Of a stretch of DNA of 64,000 nucleotides, positions 28,873 through 36,994 are shown one piece after another. Below the pieces are notes generated by a model. It had not been told where the DNA came from, did no database searches, and was given only the letters and a program-made list of their open reading frames with translations. The position numbers and the translations under genes were made by a program. Within the stretch, counting starts at the first letter, position 1; each line of letters opens with the position of its first letter. This DNA comes from Alcaligenes pakistanensis (GTDB lineage: Bacteria > Pseudomonadota > Gammaproteobacteria > Burkholderiales > Burkholderiaceae_B): positions 97,657 through 161,656 of the forward strand of contig NZ_BMZN01000001.1 in NCBI RefSeq assembly GCF_014652815.1. Direction: 5' to 3'.

Positions 28873-29940
28873 ATGGAGCAAAACCAGCCCAATGAAGGCC
28901 AAATCCTGGCCGATGTCGCTGAATTGCGCGATCGCTTCAGTCACACGCAAACTTTGTACAAGGAAGTGGCTGCGCTCCTGTTTTTTCGCTACGGCGTCAC
29001 ACCTACAGCCAATAAGCTGTACCAATTGGTGCGCAAAGGCAGCATGAGCGCCCCCGCCCAGGCACTACAAACATTTTGGGAAGATTTGCGCGATAAAAGC
29101 CGGGTTCGGCTGGATATGGCGGACATGCCTGAAGAGCTCCAAACCCTGACCGGTGATCTGCTAGGCCGCATCTGGCAAGAAGCCATGGGCCACTCCAAGC
29201 AGCAGATGCTGCATTACCAAACACAGGCCGATGAACGGGTTGCCCTGGCATTGGAAAACGCCCAGGAAGCACAGCAAGCGCTGGAAGCAGGGCGGGGCGC
29301 TTTGAAGAGCGCACAAGAAAATATAGAACAGCTCAACAATCAGCTGCAGGAAGCAGGGCAAGAGCAGGCCGCGTTAAAACAAGACCTTCTCCATGCCAAA
29401 CAACGGCAAAACGAGCTGGAGACAGAAAAGCAGCTAACTCAGCAAGAGTTACGCCGGCAAGGCGAGCAGTTCGCTCAGGATCTGGAGCGCTTACAAAAGG
29501 CTATTGAACTGACCGAAGAACGAGCACAGGCCAATGAGCGCCGTGCTTTGCTCGAAATCGACAAAGAGCGCTCAATGCAAACACGTTTGCGTCAGCAAAT
29601 TGAAGAAATCGAGCAAGCTAACAAGGCACAGCGACAGGCTCACGAGCAGGAACAGAACAAGCTGCAGGATCAAATGCTGAAACTGCGCCAGGAACTGGGT
29701 CAGGAGCAGGGCGAGCGTCGCGCCATGCAAGCGGCTTTGGATATCAGCCACAGCTTGGCCAAGGAAATGCAAGGGCAACTGCAATTGCTACGCACCCGCA
29801 GCGCCTTGCTGGAACGTGAAAATGAGGAAGCACGGCGGAAGGCGCAGCAGCTTAATCAAGAACTGGAGCAGGCTCAGGCCCAACAAGCTCGGCCAGTGCG
29901 TTTGAAACGGCAATTGATCAGGAATGACCCGAAGCCATAG
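28873..29940 (+). CDS. KfrA-like DNA-binding coiled-coil protein
   Basis: A protein of 355 residues. The N-terminal ~110 residues form a KfrA-type helix-turn-helix domain (VAALLFFRYGVTPTANKLYQ, RKGSMSAPAQALQTFWEDL). From about residue 115 to the end there is one very long Gln/Glu/Ala/Arg-rich coiled coil, ending in a basic tail (RPVRLKRQLIRNDPKP). KfrA proteins of IncP plasmids bind their own promoter and build filament-like networks aiding partition. This copy is chromosomal in appearance, divergent from a tyrosine recombinase. AAGG precedes the ATG. Confidence 0.85.
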   Translation: MEQNQPNEGQILADVAELRDRFSHTQTLYKEVAALLFFRYGVTPTANKLYQLVRKGSMSAPAQALQTFWEDLRDKSRVRLDMADMPEELQTLTGDLLGRIWQEAMGHSKQQMLHYQTQADERVALALENAQEAQQALEAGRGALKSAQENIEQLNNQLQEAGQEQAALKQDLLHAKQRQNELETEKQLTQQELRRQGEQFAQDLERLQKAIELTEERAQANERRALLEIDKERSMQTRLRQQIEEIEQANKAQRQAHEQEQNKLQDQMLKLRQELGQEQGERRAMQAALDISHSLAKEMQGQLQLLRTRSALLERENEEARRKAQQLNQELEQAQAQQARPVRLKRQLIRNDPKP

Positions 29941-29987
29941 AGCCACGCGTCGCACGCCTTGGCAAATACACAGATCTGATTGAGCTT

Positions 29988-30007
29988 CAAAACCACTGCG
30001 GGTTTTG
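29988..30007 (+). terminator. Short hairpin after the KfrA-like gene
   Basis: CAAAACC and GGTTTTG form a 7-base stem around ACTGCG. No T-run; weak evidence for a terminator. Confidence 0.35.
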
Positions 30008-30144
30008 CAAAATGCGCGGAGGGTGCATGAACAGCAGCGGGAAGACACAATGCTTCCGCAGAGTCTCGCGACGGGACTTTTATCCTGTGTAACGGGGTGT
30101 TTTACGCAAACGACAGACCTAAAGCTCGTGCTAAGCTTTTATCC

Positions 30145-30498
30145 ATGCTGCGCGTCCCATCTTCACCCCGCAAAACACTAGGCTGGCTTGTATTAGTCGG
30201 CCTGATTGTTTTGTTTGCCAGTATGGGTTGGAGCACGAGCAATGCGGCCCACGCCGCCACTCAACACACCGATCATCCAGCGGCTCATACCCAGCAAGCC
30301 TCTTCAGGGCTGGAACATCACCATGCGCCCACGCATTGCAATACGCCACTTAAAAGTGGCTGCTGTGCTTGCCTGGCGGTCGAGGCATCAAAACCCGAGA
30401 CGGGCGCTTTGTTACCTGCCTTCCCTCCTGTTCCCCTGCATCAAAGCTATGCCTCTCGGTTGATTGGCCCTGCCCAGCCGCCTCCGCGCTCGTACTAA
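30145..30498 (+). CDS. Small His/Cys-rich exported protein (CopL-like)
   Basis: A protein of 117 residues. An N-terminal hydrophobic segment (LGWLVLVGLIVLFASMGW) is followed by a His-rich stretch (HAATQHTDHPAAHTQ, LEHHHAPTH) and clustered Cys (CNTPLKSGCCAC), then a Pro-rich end. This resembles CopL/DUF2946 metal-responsive proteins found before copper oxidases in betaproteobacteria and xanthomonads. The start is uncertain: ATG at 30145 chosen, GTG at 30097 also in frame. It precedes the multicopper oxidase by 99 bases, supporting a copper role. Confidence 0.65.
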   Translation: MLRVPSSPRKTLGWLVLVGLIVLFASMGWSTSNAAHAATQHTDHPAAHTQQASSGLEHHHAPTHCNTPLKSGCCACLAVEASKPETGALLPAFPPVPLHQSYASRLIGPAQPPPRSY

Positions 30499-30522
30499 TC
30501 ATCTCGCTTTAATTGCCGCTCC

Positions 30523-30539
30523 TTGGTTCCTAGAACCAA
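30523..30539. promoter_or_regulatory. Short inverted repeat between CopL-like and oxidase genes
   Basis: TTGGTTC and GAACCAA are perfect 7-base arms around CTA, about 60 bases before the oxidase start. It could be an operator or a small hairpin in the mRNA. Function not determinable. Confidence 0.35.
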
Positions 30540-30597
30540 ACCATTGTTCATTTGGCATGAGCGACGCATTTTTATTGATGATTAATATGGATAAACC

Positions 30598-32196
30598 ATG
30601 AAACGACGCGATTTTTTCAAACTGACTATGGGTGCCAGCCTCTTGAGCAGCTTGCCGTTGCGAGTCTGGGCACAAGGGATGATGGGCCGACATGGCTCTA
30701 TGTCAGAAACAATGCCAGGCCACAACATGATGGCGGGTCAGGGCTTGATGACGCTAAAGAAAATGCCGGCCGGCCAAGCCCTGCAGACACTACCTGTACT
30801 TAAAAACAGTAGTCAGCAAAAAGGTCAGTTCCAGGGCAAAATCACCGCTTCCACCCACCAACGTGTGCTGGCCGATGGTAAAAGCACCGAGCTGTGGCTG
30901 TATAACGGACAAGCCCCAGGGCCATTAATCGAGCTGTATGAAGGTGATCAGGTTGAAATCGAATTTAAAAACCAGCTTGATCAAGCCACTACCATTCACT
31001 GGCATGGTTTGCCGGTTCCCTCAGATCAAGACGGCAATCCGCACGATCCCGTTTTACCCGGCCAAAGCCGCTATTACCGCTTTACTTTGCCCGAAGGGTG
31101 CGCAGGCACCTATTGGTATCACCCGCATCCCCATGGAAAAAGTGGCGAACAAGTGGCGCATGGGCTGGGAGGTACCATTATTGTTCGCTCTCCCCAAGAC
31201 CCATTGAAGCAATACACAGAACAGCATTGGGCCATTAGCGATTTGCGGCTGGATATCAACGGCCGTATCCCCGCCAACACGGGACCAGACTGGATGAATG
31301 GTAGGGAAGGGCAGTTCGTTCTGCTCAATGGTCAGCGTGAGCCACATATCCAAACCAGTACGGGAGAGCGCATCCGTGTGTGGAACTCCTGCTCAGCCCG
31401 CTATCTGAATCTGCATATTCCGGGAGCCCGTCTGCTCCAAGTGGGAACCGACGGCGGGCTTCTGGAGCAAGTACGCCCGGCAGTAACGTCCATTCTGCTG
31501 GCACCCGCTGAACGGGTGGAGTTCTTTATCCAGGCCGACAAAGATCTGAGTACCACGCTGCAGGCTCTGTATTACGACAGGCAAAAAATGATGGTGCAAG
31601 ACAGCCCGGAAACCTTGACGCTGGCGGCATTAAAAATTCGTCATCAAGATATAGATCTTCCTGAGCAGTTACGCGCCATCCCGGCTATTCCTGCTGGCTC
31701 CAGCACCGCGAAAGTCGTGTTCAGCGAAGTCATGCCCATAAGTCATGACATGCCTATGCCGTCAGCCCAGGGGGCCAGCTCCACAGACTCATCATCCATG
31801 AGTCAACACGATATGGGCGCCATGAACGATGGGCAAACGATGCCAGGCATGGCGGCCATGCGCACCATGTTCCGTATCAATAACAAGGTCTACGACATGG
31901 ACCGAATTGACCTGCGCTGTCCGACCGGAGAATGGCAGTATTGGGATGTTATTAACGACTCCCATATGGACCATCCGTTCCATCTGCACGGAACGCAGTT
32001 TCAGGTACTGGCACGTCAAACCGGAATGCGATCGCAGCCGGAACCCTTCCGCGCCTGGCGCGATACGGTCAATCTACGTCCCAATGAGACGGTCAGACTG
32101 GCGTTCCGCCAAGAATTGCCGGGGCTGCGTATGTTCCACTGCCACATCCTGGAACATGAAGATCTGGGCATGATGGCGCAGCTGATGGTGGAGTAG
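30598..32196 (+). CDS. Multicopper oxidase, CueO/CopA type
   Basis: Periplasmic cuprous oxidase candidate of 532 residues. The N-terminus KRRDFFKLTMGASLLSS suggests Tat export. Type 1-3 copper ligands are visible: HWHGLPV, WYHPHPHGKSGEQVAHG, HPFHLHGTQFQV and MFHCHILEHEDLGMM. There are Met-rich segments near the N-terminus (MMGRHGSMSETMPGHNMM) and before the third domain (SHDMPMP, MSQHDMGAMNDGQTMPGM), as in CueO where they bind Cu(I). Together with the CopL-like gene and copA at 24.2 kb it makes a copper-tolerance set. Confidence 0.93.
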   Translation: MKRRDFFKLTMGASLLSSLPLRVWAQGMMGRHGSMSETMPGHNMMAGQGLMTLKKMPAGQALQTLPVLKNSSQQKGQFQGKITASTHQRVLADGKSTELWLYNGQAPGPLIELYEGDQVEIEFKNQLDQATTIHWHGLPVPSDQDGNPHDPVLPGQSRYYRFTLPEGCAGTYWYHPHPHGKSGEQVAHGLGGTIIVRSPQDPLKQYTEQHWAISDLRLDINGRIPANTGPDWMNGREGQFVLLNGQREPHIQTSTGERIRVWNSCSARYLNLHIPGARLLQVGTDGGLLEQVRPAVTSILLAPAERVEFFIQADKDLSTTLQALYYDRQKMMVQDSPETLTLAALKIRHQDIDLPEQLRAIPAIPAGSSTAKVVFSEVMPISHDMPMPSAQGASSTDSSSMSQHDMGAMNDGQTMPGMAAMRTMFRINNKVYDMDRIDLRCPTGEWQYWDVINDSHMDHPFHLHGTQFQVLARQTGMRSQPEPFRAWRDTVNLRPNETVRLAFRQELPGLRMFHCHILEHEDLGMMAQLMVE

Positions 32197-32234
32197 GCTG
32201 CATCCCCATCATCTGAATTAAGACTATGAAGCCA

Positions 32235-32270
32235 GTCCGCCCTGCCAGCCTGTGTGCCAGCAGGGCGGAC
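32235..32270. other. GC-rich hairpin between the oxidase and purT
   Basis: GTCCGCCCTGC (32235-32245) and GCAGGGCGGAC (32260-32270) form a perfect 11-base stem with a 14-base loop. It lacks a T-run on either strand. It may end the oxidase mRNA or sit in the purT leader. Confidence 0.5.
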
Positions 32271-32355
32271 AAAGCAATCCTGCTTCAAAAAAACCCGACG
32301 CTGCCTGCATTACAATACCGTTTTTGAATTTCATACTTTCAGCGGAGCACGCGCC

Positions 32356-33558
32356 ATGAGCCTGTTGGGCACCCCTTTATCGTCCTCGTCGGACAAAATC
32401 ATGCTCTTGGGCTCGGGAGAGCTGGGCAAAGAAGTATTGATTGCGCTGCAACGCCTGGGGGTAGAAACCATAGCGGTGGACCGCTATGACAACGCACCTG
32501 GCCAGCAAGTGGCCCATCATTCGCGCACCATCACCATGAGTGACCCCGAACAACTGCGTGCCCTGATCGAAAAAGAACAACCTACGCTGGTCGTACCCGA
32601 GATTGAAGCCATTGCTACCGGCGTGCTGGAAGAGCTGGAAGCACAGGGCAAAGTCCGTGTCATTCCTACTGCCCGTGCGGCTCGTTTGACCATGGACCGC
32701 GAAGGCATCCGCCGTTTGGCTGCCGAAACCCTAGGCGTGCCAACCAGCCCCTACCAGTTCTGCGAATCACTGGAAGAACTGCAAGCGGCTATTGATGACA
32801 AAATCGGCTACCCCTGCGTCGTTAAACCCTTGATGAGCAGCTCTGGCAAAGGCCAAAGCAAGATCAGTGGCCCCGACGATGTAGCTAAAGCCTGGGACTA
32901 CGCGATGGCCGGTGGCCGCGTCAGCCAATGCCGCATCATTGTTGAAGGCTTTATCGACTTTGACTATGAAATCACTTTGCTGACGGTACGTGCCTTAGGT
33001 GCAGACGGCCAGATCGAAACCCAGTTTTGCGACCCCATCGGCCATAAACAAGTCGATGGCGACTACGTAGAAAGCTGGCAGCCCCAGCCCATGAGCCCCA
33101 AGGCGCTGCAAGGCGCACGCGACATCGCCCAAGCCGTCACCGAAAACCTCGGTGGCCAAGGCCTTTTTGGCGTGGAACTGTTTGTGAAGGGTGATCAGGT
33201 CTGGTTCAGTGAAGTCAGCCCCCGTCCACACGATACGGGCATGGTGACCATGGCTACCCAATGGCAGTCTGAGTTTGAACTGCATGCACGTGCCATTCTG
33301 GGTCTGCCTGTGAATACAGCCTTGCGTATGCCAGGTGCCAGCGCCGTGATTTACGGTGGCGTGGACGCCAAAGACGTGGATTTCCTGAATGTGGCAGAAG
33401 CATTGCGCATTCCCCAAACCGATATCCGTCTGTTCGGTAAACCGGAAAGCTTTGAAAATCGCCGTATGGGTGTCGCACTGGCAGCAGACAAGGATCTGGA
33501 AACCGCGCGTGCCAACGCCCTGAAAGCCGCGTCCCTGGTTAAAGTTCAAGCCCGTTAA
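32356..33558 (+). CDS. purT: Formate-dependent phosphoribosylglycinamide formyltransferase
   Basis: ATP-grasp enzyme that makes formyl-GAR from GAR, formate and ATP in purine synthesis, 400 residues, cytosolic. Diagnostic text: [47 protein letters not shown] (ATP loop), [17 protein letters not shown] and [15 protein letters not shown]. The ATG at 32356 gives the normal length; an upstream in-frame start at 32254 would add 34 residues. A small membrane-protein gene follows 18 bases later. Confidence 0.96.
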   Translation: MSLLGTPLSSSSDKIMLLGSGELGKEVLIALQRLGVETIAVDRYDNAPGQQVAHHSRTITMSDPEQLRALIEKEQPTLVVPEIEAIATGVLEELEAQGKVRVIPTARAARLTMDREGIRRLAAETLGVPTSPYQFCESLEELQAAIDDKIGYPCVVKPLMSSSGKGQSKISGPDDVAKAWDYAMAGGRVSQCRIIVEGFIDFDYEITLLTVRALGADGQIETQFCDPIGHKQVDGDYVESWQPQPMSPKALQGARDIAQAVTENLGGQGLFGVELFVKGDQVWFSEVSPRPHDTGMVTMATQWQSEFELHARAILGLPVNTALRMPGASAVIYGGVDAKDVDFLNVAEALRIPQTDIRLFGKPESFENRRMGVALAADKDLETARANALKAASLVKVQAR

Positions 33559-33576
33559 TACCAGGAGCTGTTCACC

Positions 33577-34035
33577 ATGCCAATTATCGTTGTACTGCTG
33601 TTTATCGCAATTATTGCGGCACTTGTGTATGGCGGCATGCAGCTCTTTACCCTTGTCAGCACCAGTGCAGGAGTCGTGGCCGCCATCTTAAGTCTCTTGA
33701 TAGCGGCCGCGATTCTGCTCGCTCCTTTTATTGTGTGGCGACGTCGTTATCTAGCTATCCACGGTAAAAAGCAGCAAGGCCAACGCATTCTGGAATTGGC
33801 CTTGCCCGACGGTTCCATCCGTCTGAATGCCTTGCGAAAACGCGGCCAAATTCAAAGCGGACAGGGCACACGAGCCTTTATTTTTGCGGATATTGCAGCG
33901 GTTGAAGTGCAGGGCAGGGGATTGACGCTGGTATTGCGTAACCCCGCGCAACGCTGGGAAATACAGATGGCAAATGTCGCAGACGCCAAACGCTGGCACA
34001 AAATAGTCAGTCTGGCGGCGCGACAGGACTTATAG
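33577..34035 (+). CDS. Small membrane protein of unknown function
   Basis: A protein of 152 residues with two adjacent hydrophobic helices (about 2-22 and 28-50). A cytosolic C-terminal domain follows, with IFADIAAVEVQGRGLTLVLRNPAQRWEIQMANVADAKRWHKIV, which looks like a PH-like or YcxB-like fold. It follows purT by 18 bases and is probably co-transcribed, but there is no functional link. Not recognised as a named family. Confidence 0.7.
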   Translation: MPIIVVLLFIAIIAALVYGGMQLFTLVSTSAGVVAAILSLLIAAAILLAPFIVWRRRYLAIHGKKQQGQRILELALPDGSIRLNALRKRGQIQSGQGTRAFIFADIAAVEVQGRGLTLVLRNPAQRWEIQMANVADAKRWHKIVSLAARQDL

Positions 34036-34058
34036 CTTAGCTGTCAAAGTCTGTAGTT

Positions 34059-35588
34059 CTATACCTGCTCACTAAACTGATCCGACAAGGCCGGTTCATT
34101 CAGGCTAATCATGTGCTCATCTAAAGACTCCAACGTTTCCACCACGATGCGAAGCACCTGAATACGCGCCGCTTTTTTGTCTTTGCTGGGCACTATATGC
34201 CAGGGCGCCATATGAGTATCGGTCTGGGCGAACATTTCTTCTGCCGCCCGCTGATACGCCGTCCACTTGTCCCGATTTCGCCAATCATCTTCCGTAATCT
34301 TGTAAGCCTTGAAGGGTGTTTCTTCGCGAGCCTTAAAACGCTTGAGCTGCTCGTCCTTATCAATATCCAGCCAAAACTTGATCACCGCGGTGCCGTTAGC
34401 CAACAACTGCGCCTCAAACTCGTTGATTTCCTCGTAAGAGCGTTGCCAAGCCGCACGGGAGATCAGTTTTTCCACACGCTCTACCAACACACGGCCATAC
34501 CAGGATCGATCAAAAATCGATATTTCACCCAGGCGTGGCAATTTACGCCAAAAACGCCAGAGGTAAGGGCGGGCCAGTTCCACCGCATTAGGAGCAGAAA
34601 TAGGGTGGATGTCGTAAGTGCGCACGTCCAGGGCTTCGGTCAAACGGCGAATGGTGCCGCCTTTGCCTGCAGCATCACGGCCCTCAAACACCAGTACTAA
34701 GGAATGCTTGCGGAAGGCTTTGCTGCGTACCGCGCAAGACAAACGGCCTTGCCAATGCAATAGCTCGGCGTCGTAGTCCTGTACCGGCTCCTCCGGGGGA
34801 GGGGACAACAGCGAAGCTGTGGGTACGTTCAAACGGAACGGGAAAGCGTGGAGCTCTTTAACCTGACGCGGGACGATGGGCTTGTCCATCGCCTGCAACA
34901 CCACTTTTGCCAAGGACACATCACGCAGGTTTTGATCGGCACTGGGGATCACCACCCAAGGGGCGTAGTTCCGATGGGTCAGGTTGATGGTTTGCGTAGC
35001 AGCATTACGCAAGCGGTTGAATTGCTTATGAACTTTCAGGTCAGCCTTGCTGACACGCCAAGCCGTATTAGGATCGGACATCAAGGTGGCGCAACGATCC
35101 AACTGAGCCTGAGCCGAAAGGTGAAACCACAACTTGAGAACCTGCACACCTTGATACGCCAGCTGGGCTTCAAAACGGTTGATCAAGTGGGTATACAAAG
35201 CAATCTTGGCTGGATCGGGCTCTTTACGACCCAACTCCTTCATCAGCGGTGCATACCAGGAACCGAACACCAAACCTGTCTGACCGCGAGCGGGCAAGCT
35301 GTTCCAATACCGCCACATCAAAGGCCGCATGGCTTCTTCTTCGCTCAGTTTCCCGAAAGCCAGAGTGTGTACATGGCGCGGGTCCAACCAGGAGTTCAAG
35401 GTATTGATGGCGGTGCCTTTACCCACACCGTCCATACCCGCCACCACAATCAGCAAGGTTTGATCTGCTTTTTGCAGGCGTTCGTACTGTTTAGAGAGCA
35501 GCGCTTCACGCAGCGTATCAATCTGCTGCTTGGCCAGGTCATCACTCAAACTAGGATCGCGTTCGGCAAACTGTAATACATGGCCCAT
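34059..35588 (-). CDS. pap: Polyphosphate:AMP phosphotransferase (tandem PPK2 domains)
   Basis: Cytosolic enzyme transferring phosphate from polyphosphate to AMP, giving ADP, 509 residues. Two PPK2 domains are fused, the arrangement of PAP (PPK2 class II). The first Walker A is AGMDGVGKGTAIN (about 50-62) and the second EGRDAAGKGGTIRR (about 305). Lid-type motifs FGSWY and DRSWYGRVLVERVEKL are also present. The first domain's loop has a Val where the second has Ala-Ala, usual for the non-catalytic versus catalytic copy. Monocistronic; the toxin region lies upstream of it. Confidence 0.93.
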   Translation of the reverse strand: MGHVLQFAERDPSLSDDLAKQQIDTLREALLSKQYERLQKADQTLLIVVAGMDGVGKGTAINTLNSWLDPRHVHTLAFGKLSEEEAMRPLMWRYWNSLPARGQTGLVFGSWYAPLMKELGRKEPDPAKIALYTHLINRFEAQLAYQGVQVLKLWFHLSAQAQLDRCATLMSDPNTAWRVSKADLKVHKQFNRLRNAATQTINLTHRNYAPWVVIPSADQNLRDVSLAKVVLQAMDKPIVPRQVKELHAFPFRLNVPTASLLSPPPEEPVQDYDAELLHWQGRLSCAVRSKAFRKHSLVLVFEGRDAAGKGGTIRRLTEALDVRTYDIHPISAPNAVELARPYLWRFWRKLPRLGEISIFDRSWYGRVLVERVEKLISRAAWQRSYEEINEFEAQLLANGTAVIKFWLDIDKDEQLKRFKAREETPFKAYKITEDDWRNRDKWTAYQRAAEEMFAQTDTHMAPWHIVPSKDKKAARIQVLRIVVETLESLDEHMISLNEPALSDQFSEQV

Positions 35589-36542
35589 GGTGTTTCGCTC
35601 CGGTTCATACTGCCTGCCACTATAACCATGCGAGAGAACACTGATCTACCTTCACAGCAAAAATAATCAGTGAAAAAGAAGAAGGGGAAGAACCAGAAGG
35701 AGCATTACAGTGGACTAGCTATTTCAAGCATCCATAACCGACTTTACATAATATACATTATGCGGTTTATATCAATACGGACAGCAGGCCACACTTTGGC
35801 GCCGTAAATGCTTAAACCTCTCCTATGCACCATGTCTCGGAAAAGCTTTCCTTAGAGCCGACTTAGGGAGCAATCTCGCAGCTTTGCAGACTATATAAAC
35901 GCGAGCGGCCCTCAATATCAAATTTGCGTACCTTCACTCCCTGGCCGCCACTGACGCCTATGGCTTACTAGCAGCATGAGTAATCGGCACTGCCAGCCCG
36001 CGCGGACACCCTGCTCAATCCAGACACAAACCACGATCGGTCTCTACCAAGCCAGTGCACAGCCATCAATCGGAAGACCAAACCTCTTACCGCTACCACT
36101 CACATCTTGTTAGCTGAGCTGCAGATAACACGTGCCATAGACTTCGAACCCCGCCGTGATACCCACATATTCGTGCTTCGCCTCACCCTGGCCAGACACG
36201 GGTCCTTTGGCAAACCTGGTCCGCCAGCTTTTTTCTTGCCTGCTGCAAAGGGCCATGCACAAGTACATCGTTCCATCCCCCGCTGTTCTGGCTTTGAAGG
36301 GGCAGAAAATAATTTTCTGCACTGATAAAGAAATACTCAGGCAATTCATTCCATACACAAACACCACAATCACAATATCAATTTAAAGTTAGGTCGCAAA
36401 TAATAAAGAAAGACAAAAACCAGCTATTTTTGTATTTAAATTGAATTTGTATTAAAACAATTCAACTGCTATTCTCTGCTTGCACATAAGTGCAAAAAAA
36501 TGTAGTTAGGCGCAACTTAATTAACAAGCTGAGGACTTAACC
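35589..36542. other. Gene-poor region upstream of the toxin operon
   Basis: 954 bases without a supportable gene. Short frames at 36107-36325 (plus) and 36110-36373 (minus) match no family I know, have no ribosome-binding site and are probably noise or decayed sequence. From about 36340 composition turns sharply AT-rich and leads into the aegerolysin gene, with two palindromes and a candidate promoter. The composition break suggests an insertion edge near 36.3 kb. Confidence 0.6.
36441..36495 (+). promoter_or_regulatory. Candidate promoter and two palindromes of the toxin operon
   Basis: TTGAATT (36441-36447) and AATTCAA (36459-36465) form an inverted repeat. Overlapping it is a possible promoter TTGTAT (36447-36452) - 17 bases - TATTCT (36470-36475). 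Just downstream is TTGCACATAAGTGCAA (36480-36495), a perfect 6-4-6 palindrome. Tight regulation of the toxin genes by a dimeric regulator is inferred. Confidence 0.45.
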
Positions 36543-36983
36543 ATGACTGATAAAGATATTACAACTGAAGAAAGCACGATTCGGGCTTATGCACAATGGA
36601 TAGAAATTACCGTATTCGTCGTCAACTCTAACTTCAAAGTAGATGGCGCTTATCTAAAATGGGGAAAATTTCATGTGCCAGGGAATAAAGACAAGGAAAT
36701 CAGTCCCAGCCAAATAAATGGAACCATTATTAAAGATGAGGACTCATACACGATTGCCTCTTGCGGCCGTGAGAACGCCTCCTCAGGAACTGAAGGAGGA
36801 TTTTCTCTATATGATGGTGATAAATTAGTGTTCCAGTATTACTGGGATTGCCCCTGGAGTGGCTCCAACAGTGATGAACTCACCGTAAAGGACAAAGAAA
36901 ACTACACGGTGATTAAAAAAGGTGGCGGCAGCCCAAGTGGCGCAACAGGCAATATTTTCATTACTGTTGTCAAAAAGTCCTAA
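36543..36983 (+). CDS. Aegerolysin family protein (small component of a binary pore-forming toxin)
   Basis: A protein of 146 residues (~16 kDa). It has the aegerolysin motif series in order: AYAQW (15-19), LKWGKFHVPGNKDKE (39-52), the ACGR-like ASCGR (72-76), GTEGGF (82-87) and YYWDCPW (99-105). Fungal aegerolysins (ostreolysin, pleurotolysin A) bind membrane sphingolipid or cholesterol and recruit a MACPF partner. GAGGA lies 7 bases before the ATG. No signal peptide, as usual for the family. The MACPF-like gene begins 11 bases after its stop. AfIP-1A of an Alcaligenes strain is a similar-sized aegerolysin. AT-rich codon use differs from the surrounding genes. Confidence 0.92.
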   Translation: MTDKDITTEESTIRAYAQWIEITVFVVNSNFKVDGAYLKWGKFHVPGNKDKEISPSQINGTIIKDEDSYTIASCGRENASSGTEGGFSLYDGDKLVFQYYWDCPWSGSNSDELTVKDKENYTVIKKGGGSPSGATGNIFITVVKKS

Positions 36984-36994
36984 GGGAGAAAATC

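Noticed and set aside
36110..36373. An 87-codon minus-strand frame with a membrane-like start upstream of the toxin genes
   Set aside because: No ribosome site, no recognisable family, and it crosses the composition break.
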